Both the position numbers and the translations under genes were made by a program. From NCBI RefSeq assembly GCF_014647855.1, contig NZ_BMPZ01000008.1, forward strand, positions 1 to 64,000: a DNA stretch of 64,000 nucleotides, given 5' to 3'. This document shows positions 54,835 to 62,469 of this stretch, piece after piece. Positions within the stretch are counted from its first letter, which is position 1; the number at the start of each line of letters is the position of its first letter. The notes beneath the pieces are model-generated. The model worked only from the letters and a program-made list of their open reading frames with translations. It ran no database searches and was not told the DNA's origin. Origin of the DNA: Shewanella gelidii (lineage in GTDB: Bacteria; Pseudomonadota; Gammaproteobacteria; Enterobacterales; Shewanellaceae).

Positions 54835-56439
54835 TTACCAGAAAACGCCATTAGGGGTATATCCCAACCAACGGAACCAGGTTTCACCAAGTAAAATACT
54901 TGTGACCCAACCAATACACAACATGGTAATACCAAATTTAAAAGTATCCGATAGACTGTAATGATCAGTCGAATAGAGCAGCAAAGCAGGCTTACTATTA
55001 AATGGCAACACATACACATGTTCAATCAACAGCGCCACAGGTAAAGCTAAGCTCATAACAGGAAAATCAAAACGCTGAGCAATACCAATGGCAATCGGCA
55101 CAAACAGCATAGTACGCATGGTTTTCGACTGAAACACTAAGGAGCTAAACAACATGGCACCAGTCAAAATGATATAAAACACTGAAAATGGCGTTTGATC
55201 ACCCAAGCCAAAAAATTCAAGCCCAGCGTTCACCGCTAAATTCGGCAAATCGGTCTGCTTAAAGCCCGCACCTAAGGTATAGGCCCCCGCTGAGAATAAG
55301 AGTAAATGCCAAGGCACATCAACTTGGTTCCAGTTAATGACACCAATGCGAGGTGAAAGCGCAACGATGGCACCAATAAATGCGACAGCGGTAGCGCTCA
55401 CACCATGATATCTATCAGTTGCCCAGAAAAATAATATAGTAATAAAGATGCCTAAAGAGCGGATTTCGCGGGCACTAATCCGCCCCATACTGCGCAGCTC
55501 TTGCTGCAAACGTTCCATCCCACCTTCAATTTGTGGTAAACGCTCCTCTTCCGATAAAGGAAAGAATATCCGCGTTGCCAGTAGCCAGCCAATCACAATC
55601 ATGCAAACCACAATTGGTAGGGCTACTATCATCCAGTCGGCAAAAAAGAAGCTGCCGCCAATGGCACCAGCAATCAAACTTGCTGCCAATAAATTTGCGC
55701 CAGAACCAGTTACAAACGCGCCGGCACACAGATTGATTTGCAATAAGTTTTGCAATACCAGATTGCGGCCAAAATGGTTCTTATGATTGCCACCTCGCGC
55801 GCCATAAACCGCAGCAATAACCATAAAAATCGGCATCAAAATCGCCGCTTTAGCCGTCGTAGCAGAGATAAACGCCGATAAAACTAAGTTAATCACCATA
55901 AAGCTATAGAAAATAGGCGTGGCACTGGTACCAAAGCGGCAGATAAACCACAGTGCAAACCGCCTTGCAGCGCCAGAAGAAACTAGCATGGACGCCAAAA
56001 TAAACGACAAGATATTCAACCACATAATTGGGTGACCCAATTGGGCATAAGCTACTTTTTCCGGCAGTACCCCGGTAAGAACCATGGCAATAATCACCAT
56101 CAATGAAGTGAGGTAGTTTGGCACGGCTTCACTAATCCACAGCACAATTGCGGTACAGAAGATAGCAAACATTGCTTGGCCATGGAGGCTAAATTGCATC
56201 GCCCCAACCTGCTCATAGCGCGTCGCTGCGGTCTTAGAAAGAGTGGCAGGATCGAACTCAAGTAAGAAATTAAACGGCGCGCCCATCATTAAAAAAATAA
56301 AGCATGCCAAGGCGAGGAAAATACCACTTCGTTCCAGTAAACGTTCGAAGCTACTCTTACACCTAACTGGCAATCGCTCCATTTTGTATTGATTCATATC
56401 CAAAGGATCGAAATGGTTTTCTGCGACCGTTTTATTCAT
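54835..56439 (-). CDS. SLC13/DASS-type anion permease of phosphate island
   Basis: A 534-aa inner-membrane transporter with about twelve helices; start at ATG 56439 with AGGA eight bases upstream. The two halves have the DASS pattern: WISEAVPNYLTSLMVIIAMVLTGVLP, ISATTAKAAILMPIF and LLFSAGAYTLGAGFKQTDLP, with LPVALLIEHVYVLPFNSKPALLLY near the C-terminus. In this family substrates are dicarboxylates, sulfate or phosphate (yeast Pho91). It is divergent from the CYTH operon, and CRP-like sites lie in the shared 270-base region. Phosphate, polyphosphate-derived anions or a counter-ion is plausible here but unproved. Confidence 0.8.
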   Translation of the reverse strand: MNKTVAENHFDPLDMNQYKMERLPVRCKSSFERLLERSGIFLALACFIFLMMGAPFNFLLEFDPATLSKTAATRYEQVGAMQFSLHGQAMFAIFCTAIVLWISEAVPNYLTSLMVIIAMVLTGVLPEKVAYAQLGHPIMWLNILSFILASMLVSSGAARRFALWFICRFGTSATPIFYSFMVINLVLSAFISATTAKAAILMPIFMVIAAVYGARGGNHKNHFGRNLVLQNLLQINLCAGAFVTGSGANLLAASLIAGAIGGSFFFADWMIVALPIVVCMIVIGWLLATRIFFPLSEEERLPQIEGGMERLQQELRSMGRISAREIRSLGIFITILFFWATDRYHGVSATAVAFIGAIVALSPRIGVINWNQVDVPWHLLLFSAGAYTLGAGFKQTDLPNLAVNAGLEFFGLGDQTPFSVFYIILTGAMLFSSLVFQSKTMRTMLFVPIAIGIAQRFDFPVMSLALPVALLIEHVYVLPFNSKPALLLYSTDHYSLSDTFKFGITMLCIGWVTSILLGETWFRWLGYTPNGVFW

Positions 56440-56505
56440 TTGCAATTTCCTAGCCTGAGCTTGTGATTCGATGTTTGCACTTTATCGATTTACGCTGAGC
56501 AAAAA

Positions 56506-56521
56506 ACCGATCCAGATCACT
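56506..56521. promoter_or_regulatory. CRP-like site near SLC13 start
   Basis: ACCGATCCAGATCACT shares the GATC-AGATCAC core of the CRP consensus with a weak left half. Its centre is about 75 bases before the SLC13 ATG, which would fit activation from about -41. Confidence 0.4.
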
Positions 56522-56675
56522 AAAGCAGCAAATAAACCCGACGCTACCATGACACAAAAAAACAACAAAAAAAACAAACACCAAATAAGCTACTGAATAT
56601 AAATAGAAATAATTACATCGGATGTCTAAGCCAAAACAACTATGTCAGATTAGATTGAAACTATCTTTTTTATTT

Positions 56676-56691
56676 TGTGATCTAGATCGGT
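56676..56691. promoter_or_regulatory. CRP-like site in divergent region of phosphate island
   Basis: TGTGATCTAGATCGGT has a perfect left half and core of the CRP consensus and a degenerate right half. It lies 26 bases before the first CYTH-operon ATG, so it would repress that gene, unless its start lies further downstream, or serve the divergent SLC13 gene. Confidence 0.55.
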
Positions 56692-56716
56692 TTTTGTGTT
56701 CATTTTAAGGCGTAGC

Positions 56717-57406
56717 ATGAAAAAGGTAGACATGAATCGTTCCAATAACATGAATAAGGATCCACTCAAAATGGCAGAACTAAAAATTGGCGAGATCTCC
56801 AAACCTCGTTTTGAATTTCGCTCATTTGGACAAAACTTTGATCAAGCAGCCAGCAGAATGGCTAGACTTTCTATGCCAGTTCCAGAAAAGGTTTGGCACC
56901 GCGAAAGCGACGAAATCTACATTATGTCGCGCACAAATGACATCAATAACACCAAAATACGCGATGGAAAAATGGATGTTAAAACCTATGTGCAAACTGT
57001 TGAGGGTTTAGAGCAATGGGATCCTAAACTTAAAGCAGAGTTTCCGGTTAGTCGCGAACAATTAGAAAGCGAAGTGATTCCAGCATTTATGGTTGAAGAC
57101 TTTCCATTAGAGGCTAACGAATACAGTCTTGAGGACTTTCTAGCCTTAATCGATGCACATCCTGACTTACAAGCAGTGCGCATACACAAAGAAAGATTCG
57201 GCTATATGGTCAACGACACCATTTGTGAAGTTGCCAATGTACTGGTCAATGGTGCCAAACTGGTATCTATTAACAGCGAGTCAACCGAAGTCTCTGACAT
57301 CCAAGCTACCGTTGAAGCTGTTGGCTTAACTGGTGTGGAAAACATCAACTATTTGCAAGCAATCAAACGTGTGATTGGTATGAGCAAAAAGCCTTTGGCA
57401 AATTAA
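56717..57406 (+). CDS. Divergent CYTH-like protein, cytoplasmic
   Basis: A 229-aa soluble protein. I place the start at ATG 56717 (AAGG six bases upstream); GTG 56696 and later ATGs at 56732 and 56771 are also open. The order of motifs follows the CYTH/triphosphate-tunnel fold: RFEFRSFG, SDEIYIMS, NTKIRDGKMDVKTY, a central LEQWDPKLKAEFPV, then VRIHKERFGYMV and ICEVANVLVNG...INSESTEVSD. The canonical ExExK is reduced to FEFR, so triphosphatase activity may be lost or altered. It is the first of three closely spaced genes (14 and 12 bases apart). I do not know a described function. Confidence 0.65.
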   Translation: MKKVDMNRSNNMNKDPLKMAELKIGEISKPRFEFRSFGQNFDQAASRMARLSMPVPEKVWHRESDEIYIMSRTNDINNTKIRDGKMDVKTYVQTVEGLEQWDPKLKAEFPVSREQLESEVIPAFMVEDFPLEANEYSLEDFLALIDAHPDLQAVRIHKERFGYMVNDTICEVANVLVNGAKLVSINSESTEVSDIQATVEAVGLTGVENINYLQAIKRVIGMSKKPLAN

Positions 57407-57420
57407 ATTAGGAACAAAAA

Positions 57421-57891
57421 ATGGCACAAGAAATTGAACGCAAATACCTACTAAAAAATGACAGTTTTAAAGCCGATGTACGCAAAGAGCAGCGAATTAT
57501 TCAAGGCTATCTGTGTAGTGTTCCTGAGCGTACTGTACGAGTTCGCGTCAAAGGCGATAAAGGCTTTCTCACCATCAAAGGAATTGGTAATGAATCGGGC
57601 GCGTCGCGTTATGAATGGGAAAAAGAAATCACAACAGCAGAAGCGCAGGAACTACTTAAGATTTGTGAACCAGGCGTCATCGACAAAACCCGTTATTTAG
57701 TGGACTTTCAGGGTATGACATTTGAAGTCGACGAGTTTTATGGCGACAACTTAGGTTTAATCGTCGCCGAAGTCGAACTTGAATCTGAAACTCAGGCTTT
57801 TGTTAAACCCGCTTGGTTAGGAGCAGAAGTCACAGGCGATGCCAAATACTATAACTCGATGCTAATGAAGCACCCTTATACCAAGTGGTAA
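57421..57891 (+). CDS. CYTH domain protein, probable triphosphatase
   Basis: A compact 156-aa single-domain CYTH protein with a complete tunnel. It starts with ExExK (E4, E6, K8 in QEIERKYLL), then Q-G-Y30, basic residues R40, R42, K44 and K53, E65/E67, K89 and R91, E102/D104 (FEVDEFYG) and the E117-E119-E121 series (AEVELESE). Small bacterial CYTH proteins of this type hydrolyse inorganic triphosphate with Mg or Mn; others act on thiamine triphosphate or are adenylate cyclases. AGGA precedes the ATG by eight bases. In this operon, with a Pit permease and an OprP-like porin downstream, PPPi or short polyphosphate hydrolysis is most likely. Confidence 0.92.
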   Translation: MAQEIERKYLLKNDSFKADVRKEQRIIQGYLCSVPERTVRVRVKGDKGFLTIKGIGNESGASRYEWEKEITTAEAQELLKICEPGVIDKTRYLVDFQGMTFEVDEFYGDNLGLIVAEVELESETQAFVKPAWLGAEVTGDAKYYNSMLMKHPYTKW

Positions 57892-57903
57892 AAGGCTATC
57901 AAC

Positions 57904-59271
57904 ATGTTATCGCTATCGATCGTCGATAAATATCACCTGCAGCTCGATGTAGAACTGGATACACAAATTAAATCCGCTCAGTGGAAAATGTATCTGTTCT
58001 TCCCTGCATTTATGGCGAACGATAGCGATACTTATGCCCCAGGCCAATTCAAACCTAAACTATTACAGCAACAAACATTATCTACGCATCGCAACCAAGA
58101 TAACTCGATATGTGATATCACCAACTTGACCAAGCTGACGACACAAAAAGACGCTCAGCACCTCCCCTTATTCTTTACCGCGCTAGCAGATTGCGTTAAC
58201 AACCTTTTGGAACAATTAAAACAACTAAAAAAAGCGCAAAAACAGCCGTTTGGTGACAGCCAATCTTTAATGGGTCAGTTTCAACCAGTCGCTAATAAAA
58301 TTGAATCTTTACACAAATTGCTTGCCTGTTTGCCCAAAGGGAAAAAACATCGCTACCTTAAACTAGCTACCCAGCTGCTAAGTTATCACTTGTTTCAAGC
58401 ACTACTTGCCCACAAAAAAAGAAACAAGGCACCTTGGCTGAATATAGAAATTGAAAAGCAGTTAGCCCGAGCCGAAAAATATAAATATCGTCTGAGCCAT
58501 GACACAGAAGGCGGTCGCGAGCGGCTGTTGGATAAATATGAAGTATCACGCAGGATCCTAAATACCCCTTACTTACTGAAAAGGAAAAAATTGCGCGGTA
58601 GTAAAGTTGCCGAGCAGATGATTTTTGCTTTTGCAGCCGCCCTTGCCATGGCATTTGCCACAGCAGTCGCCTTTGCAACACAACAGAGTTTCGGCAATTT
58701 TTCTACACCTTTCTTTTTCTCTTTGGTGATCTCCTATATTTTCAAAGACAGGATCAAAGAGCTTGGCCGCAACTATCTACTCGACAAATATTTTAAGTTC
58801 TTCTTCCAAAGCCACTATCGCTTATACAGTAAATACTCGTCCAAAGCTGTCATGGATATTCGTGAGTCATTCTTCCGCATCAGTAGCCACCAGCTTGATG
58901 ACAACGTAAAGAAACATCGCCTGTACTTCGCCGAATTGGACACAAATTCAATTGATGGCATATCCGTATTCCATCGCCACTACCGGCCACAAACAAACAA
59001 AGATCAAAGCACACCAAGAAAGTTTAAAGATAAGCTGACAATTAATTTAAGCAAACGCTTAAGGGCTGCCCCAGGAATCACTCGCAATCATTACCGCGTG
59101 GTTGCCGATAAAGTTTGCTCAGAGTCCGTATATCGGGTTCAACCTATCTATGTGGTGATTGAACAATCCCATCAACAAGAGCAGAGTGTCCAACTTTTCC
59201 GTTTAATTACAAGCCGCAGAGGAATACACAGACTCGAAGTAATTGAGCAGTCCAATCACACCAATACATAA
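57904..59271 (+). CDS. Membrane protein of CYTH operon, function unknown
   Basis: A 455-aa protein. The N-terminal ~235 residues are soluble, with a mixed start (MLSLSIVDKYHLQLDVELDTQIKSA) and then Gln/Lys-rich helices. Two membrane helices follow (about 241-260, AEQMIFAFAAALAMAFATAV, and 270-285), linked by a short loop, then a basic segment FKDRIKELGRNYLLDKYFKF and a C-terminal soluble domain of about 150 residues. No signal peptide. AAAGG lies upstream, and the gap to the CYTH gene is 12 bases. I do not recognise it. It may anchor or regulate the CYTH proteins at the inner membrane. Confidence 0.65.
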   Translation: MLSLSIVDKYHLQLDVELDTQIKSAQWKMYLFFPAFMANDSDTYAPGQFKPKLLQQQTLSTHRNQDNSICDITNLTKLTTQKDAQHLPLFFTALADCVNNLLEQLKQLKKAQKQPFGDSQSLMGQFQPVANKIESLHKLLACLPKGKKHRYLKLATQLLSYHLFQALLAHKKRNKAPWLNIEIEKQLARAEKYKYRLSHDTEGGRERLLDKYEVSRRILNTPYLLKRKKLRGSKVAEQMIFAFAAALAMAFATAVAFATQQSFGNFSTPFFFSLVISYIFKDRIKELGRNYLLDKYFKFFFQSHYRLYSKYSSKAVMDIRESFFRISSHQLDDNVKKHRLYFAELDTNSIDGISVFHRHYRPQTNKDQSTPRKFKDKLTINLSKRLRAAPGITRNHYRVVADKVCSESVYRVQPIYVVIEQSHQQEQSVQLFRLITSRRGIHRLEVIEQSNHTNT

Positions 59272-59410
59272 TCTTGGTTGTTGAAAATCAAGTTTGATTC
59301 AAATTGGCAAACCGCCAAGGCACAAGGCTTTCCGCCGTATAAACACTTAAATCGATTTCAATTTACACAAATAAAAATGCGAGCAAAAGTGTACGATTAA
59401 GTTGAGATTA

Positions 59411-59426
59411 ATTGAGCCAGATCACG
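59411..59426. promoter_or_regulatory. CRP/FNR-like half palindrome upstream of OprP-like porin
   Basis: ATTGAGCCAGATCACG has a TTGAG..ATCAC pattern with the same CAGATCAC core as the site at 56506. It lies 92 bases before the porin ATG and suggests a second promoter for the porin-to-Pit half of the island. Confidence 0.35.
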
Positions 59427-59517
59427 TTTTACCCCGCATAAAAATCGTACTCTGTCCGCAACAGACAAAACCTAATTTTTGTCGCATATAAAACAACTCC
59501 TTCGGAGAATGAAGATT

Positions 59518-60867
59518 ATGGCTAAAACACTACTGACGCCCCTAACAATCATCGCAGTCTCAATCTCAGCATCATTGGCTGGATTCGCCCCAGTGACCTA
59601 TGCAAGTGAAGATGACCGCATTAAACAACTCGAGCAACGCATTGACGCGCTTGAAGCAGATTTAATCGAAGCGAAAGATGCCGCCAAGAAAGTAGACAGA
59701 GTTAAGTTTTCTAGCAAAACGCCAGCACCTGAATTCGTCTCTAAAGATGGTCGCTCCACCATGAACTTTAAGGGCCGAATTCAGACTGACTATGTCCACG
59801 CTGACGATATGTACACAGGCAAAAAGCGTGAGCTTGAAGAAGGTTTTAGCGATACCAGCATTCGCCGTCTTCGCTTTGGCGTAGAAGGCTATTTCGCCCG
59901 CGACTGGGAATACGAAATTGAATTCGATTTCGCTGATAATGAAGTTGATTTAAAAGACGCCAATGTCACCTATAAAGGTTGGGATGACTCACAACTTGTG
60001 ATTGGCTTCCAAAAATATGCATTTGGTATGGAATCAACCCAAAGCTCAAGCCGCTTAGTTATGCTAGAGCGCAGTGTGGTAGACCGCTTTGCTCCTGATC
60101 GCGCTGTAGGTCTGCAATACCGTTATGTTAGCGATAACTTTGCCGCACATTTAGGCTATGGCGTTGATTTTGGCGTTGATGATTCCGATGAAGATGATGT
60201 GACAAATCCAAAACTGAGCGTAGTTAATGCCCGTATAACAGGCACGCCAATTGCCAGTGACGGTCACTTATTGCATCTTGGTGCCAGCTTACTCTATAGC
60301 CATCACAATGATGATGCATTAGAAACCCGTTACCGTGCTCGACCAAGTAGCCGACCAACAGGTCGCATTATCGATACCGGCAAGTTTGATGCTGAGAGCA
60401 CCATGCATTATGGCCTGGAAGCTGCCTATCAGTATCGTGGCTTACGCTTACAAACTGAATATGTCAAAGCCAGTGCCGATCAAGTTGAAGACCCTAGCAT
60501 TGATGTAGATGCCTATTACCTGATGGCCAGCTATGTACTGACCGGAGAGAAGTGGGGCTATAAAAACAAAAAAGGTACCTTCAAGGCCATCCGTCCTAAC
60601 AAACCATTATCTGAAGGCGGCTTAGGTGCATGGGAAATTGCGCTAAGAATGGATCAAGCTAACTTTAGCGACGCATCGGCAGATATAGATGGCGGTGAAA
60701 TGACTGACTATGTACTTGGTTTAAACTGGTATATGGAAGACAACCTCAAGCTGCAGCTGAACTATGTTTATGCTGAAGCTGAATATGACAACCCGCAAAG
60801 CAACATGGATGATGCCACTGAGCAAGATACCAATATCATTCAAGCCAGACTGCAATTTGCCTTCTAG
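59518..60867 (+). CDS. oprP: OprO/OprP-type phosphate-selective porin
   Basis: A 449-aa outer-membrane porin with a signal peptide (cut near TYA, about residue 28). A short coiled coil (DRIKQLEQRIDALEADLIEAKDAAKK) precedes the barrel, as in OprO/OprP and related trimeric porins. The barrel start MNFKGRIQTDYVHADDMY and RRLRFGVEGYFARDWEYEIEFDF are the Porin_O_P signature, and it ends TNIIQARLQFAF. OprO prefers pyrophosphate or polyphosphate, OprP phosphate; the lysine/arginine pattern of this barrel was not modelled. ATG 59518 is chosen with GGAG about ten bases upstream. The symbol denotes family only. Confidence 0.85.
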   Translation: MAKTLLTPLTIIAVSISASLAGFAPVTYASEDDRIKQLEQRIDALEADLIEAKDAAKKVDRVKFSSKTPAPEFVSKDGRSTMNFKGRIQTDYVHADDMYTGKKRELEEGFSDTSIRRLRFGVEGYFARDWEYEIEFDFADNEVDLKDANVTYKGWDDSQLVIGFQKYAFGMESTQSSSRLVMLERSVVDRFAPDRAVGLQYRYVSDNFAAHLGYGVDFGVDDSDEDDVTNPKLSVVNARITGTPIASDGHLLHLGASLLYSHHNDDALETRYRARPSSRPTGRIIDTGKFDAESTMHYGLEAAYQYRGLRLQTEYVKASADQVEDPSIDVDAYYLMASYVLTGEKWGYKNKKGTFKAIRPNKPLSEGGLGAWEIALRMDQANFSDASADIDGGEMTDYVLGLNWYMEDNLKLQLNYVYAEAEYDNPQSNMDDATEQDTNIIQARLQFAF

Positions 60868-60876
60868 GAGCGTCCT

Positions 60877-61710
60877 ATGAACCGATATACAAATATATGC
60901 TTAGGCTTACTAATTTGTGGTTGTAGCAGCGCCGCTTTAGCCTTACCCAAAGATGCGTTTAGTCAATTGGAATATCATGTCAATACTGGGGTAGATAACA
61001 CCCTACCCTACGCAGCAACCGAGCTCACTTACGCCTTTAAACAGCAATTTAGCTTTTTGGATATGGAAGACAAATTATCGGAAAAGTGGGTCACCTTTAT
61101 TGATACCCCTGACCGCATCTTTGCCAAGAACAACATCTATATCCGCGTGCGAGAGCATATGACCAAGCCGAGAAAGAGTAAGGTCACGGTTAAATTTAGG
61201 GCTGCCGATCCACAAGGGTTCGGCGAACTAGATGACTACTCCAAGGCTGAAATTGACTTTACCAAAAACAAGGCGGCTTACAGCGTAAGCTATGACATGA
61301 AGTACTCACCGGCGGACATTGATGTGAAGCGGGTAGACTTTGACAAGGTGTTTGCCCTCTTAAAAGGCAATGATGATATTTGGCCCAAATTGCAGCCCAG
61401 CTATCAACAAGCCAAAGGCAAGCTAATTCAAACCATCGTCATGCGCACCCATGGCTGGGAAGGCGCACTGAAGAACTCGAAATATGACAATCTAGAAATC
61501 GATTTTCAAATCTGGACGCCATATTACCGTAAGCCCAGAGTCACGTTTGCCGAGTTCTCATTCAAAGGCAGCGCCGCCGATAAAGCCGAGCTTGATCAAG
61601 CATACAAGCTACTGGCTGAAAAAGTCAGCGCCACTGGTTTAGCGGACAAAGGACATCAAGGCTCTAAGACCAAATCAACATTCAAGATGACCCCAGGGTT
61701 TAATCGATAA
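60877..61710 (+). CDS. Exported CYTH-like protein
   Basis: A 277-aa protein with a signal peptide (residues 1-23; LICGC at 12-16 may be a lipobox). The mature part has CYTH-like elements in order: FIDTPDRIFAKNNIYIRVRE (74-93, with R90 and R92), KVTVKFRAADPQ (102-113, K106 and R108), YSKAEIDF, KLIQTIVMRT, NLEIDFQIWTP (205-215, E207 and D209) and FAEFSFKGSAADKAELDQAYKLLAEKV (224-250). This matches the basic/acidic strands of a triphosphate tunnel but on the outside of the inner membrane, which is unusual. A clear N-terminal ExExK is missing. It is nine bases after the porin gene. Periplasmic polyphosphate or organic-phosphate binding or cleavage is inferred. Confidence 0.62.
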   Translation: MNRYTNICLGLLICGCSSAALALPKDAFSQLEYHVNTGVDNTLPYAATELTYAFKQQFSFLDMEDKLSEKWVTFIDTPDRIFAKNNIYIRVREHMTKPRKSKVTVKFRAADPQGFGELDDYSKAEIDFTKNKAAYSVSYDMKYSPADIDVKRVDFDKVFALLKGNDDIWPKLQPSYQQAKGKLIQTIVMRTHGWEGALKNSKYDNLEIDFQIWTPYYRKPRVTFAEFSFKGSAADKAELDQAYKLLAEKVSATGLADKGHQGSKTKSTFKMTPGFNR

Positions 61711-61720
61711 CCCCCGCTTT

Positions 61721-61760
61721 AGAGCCATACCTGCGCTCTCAGAGGTATGGCTCTCTTTTC
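61721..61760 (+). terminator. Strong hairpin between exported CYTH-like gene and DUF47-Pit pair
   Basis: AGAGCCATACCT and AGGTATGGCTCT are perfect 12-base arms around a ten-base loop, followed by CTTTTCC. It could terminate part of the transcription or stabilise mRNA ends between the porin/CYTH and transporter halves. Confidence 0.75.
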
Positions 61761-61787
61761 CACATTTAGTTTACACAGGAGATGCCT

Positions 61788-62456
61788 ATGTTTGGCCTAT
61801 CTCGGGTGACCTCTTTGCTTTCGCAAAGCCAGTCAACTGAAGCACAAATCTATGAATTCTTTGACCACATCACGCTCGCGCAGCACAAATTTGTGCAGCT
61901 ATGGCAACACTATTTACGCCACGGCGCCGAAAGCGAAGCCTTTGTGGTTGCCTTGGCTGAGTTACAAGATGTTGAAAAACAAGCTGACGATTTACGCCGG
62001 GAAATTGAAAATACCCTCTATCGTAAGACTTTGATCCCGGATCTGCGCTCAGATGTAGCCTTGCTGATTGAAACCGCCGACCGACTGATTAACCAGCAAG
62101 AAACCATTGGCTTGCACCTGCAAATCGAGCGGCCTGACATTCCACTGTCGGTACATGCTGAGCTGATGGAGCTGCTTGAAGCTGTTGGCAACACGATAGA
62201 TCACACCTTGCTCTGTGCCCGCAGCTTTTTAAGCGATCTACGCCGCGTACAGGAATACCACCAAAAAGTCATTCTGTTTGAAAGCGATGCCAATACCTGC
62301 TGCACCCGCGCTAAAACCAAACTGTTTGAAACCGACTTGCCACTAGTCAACAAAGTGCAGCTGCGCTACTTCTTCGATCGCATTGATCAAGTCGCCAGCC
62401 AGGCCGAGGACATTAGTGATCGTATCTCAATCTTCACCTTAAAACGCATGCAATAG
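61788..62456 (+). CDS. DUF47 (TIGR00153) PhoU-like protein
   Basis: A 222-aa all-helical protein starting MFGLSRVTSLLSQSQ, with GGAG six bases before this ATG (another ATG lies two codons upstream). The pattern LQDVEKQADDLRREIENTLYRKTLIPDLRSDVALLIETADRLINQ matches DUF47, a PhoU-like family that is usually encoded directly before a Pit permease and thought to control it. The gap to the Pit gene is 13 bases, so they form an operon. Metal-binding acidic residues E/D are distributed in the helices as in PhoU. Confidence 0.9.
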   Translation: MFGLSRVTSLLSQSQSTEAQIYEFFDHITLAQHKFVQLWQHYLRHGAESEAFVVALAELQDVEKQADDLRREIENTLYRKTLIPDLRSDVALLIETADRLINQQETIGLHLQIERPDIPLSVHAELMELLEAVGNTIDHTLLCARSFLSDLRRVQEYHQKVILFESDANTCCTRAKTKLFETDLPLVNKVQLRYFFDRIDQVASQAEDISDRISIFTLKRMQ

Positions 62457-62469
62457 CAGAGGAGGGCTT

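Noticed and set aside
56440..56716. Search for Pho boxes in the divergent region of the phosphate island
   Set aside because: Single TGTCA-like words occur but no pair with the 11-base direct-repeat spacing of PhoB sites, so PhoB control is not claimed.
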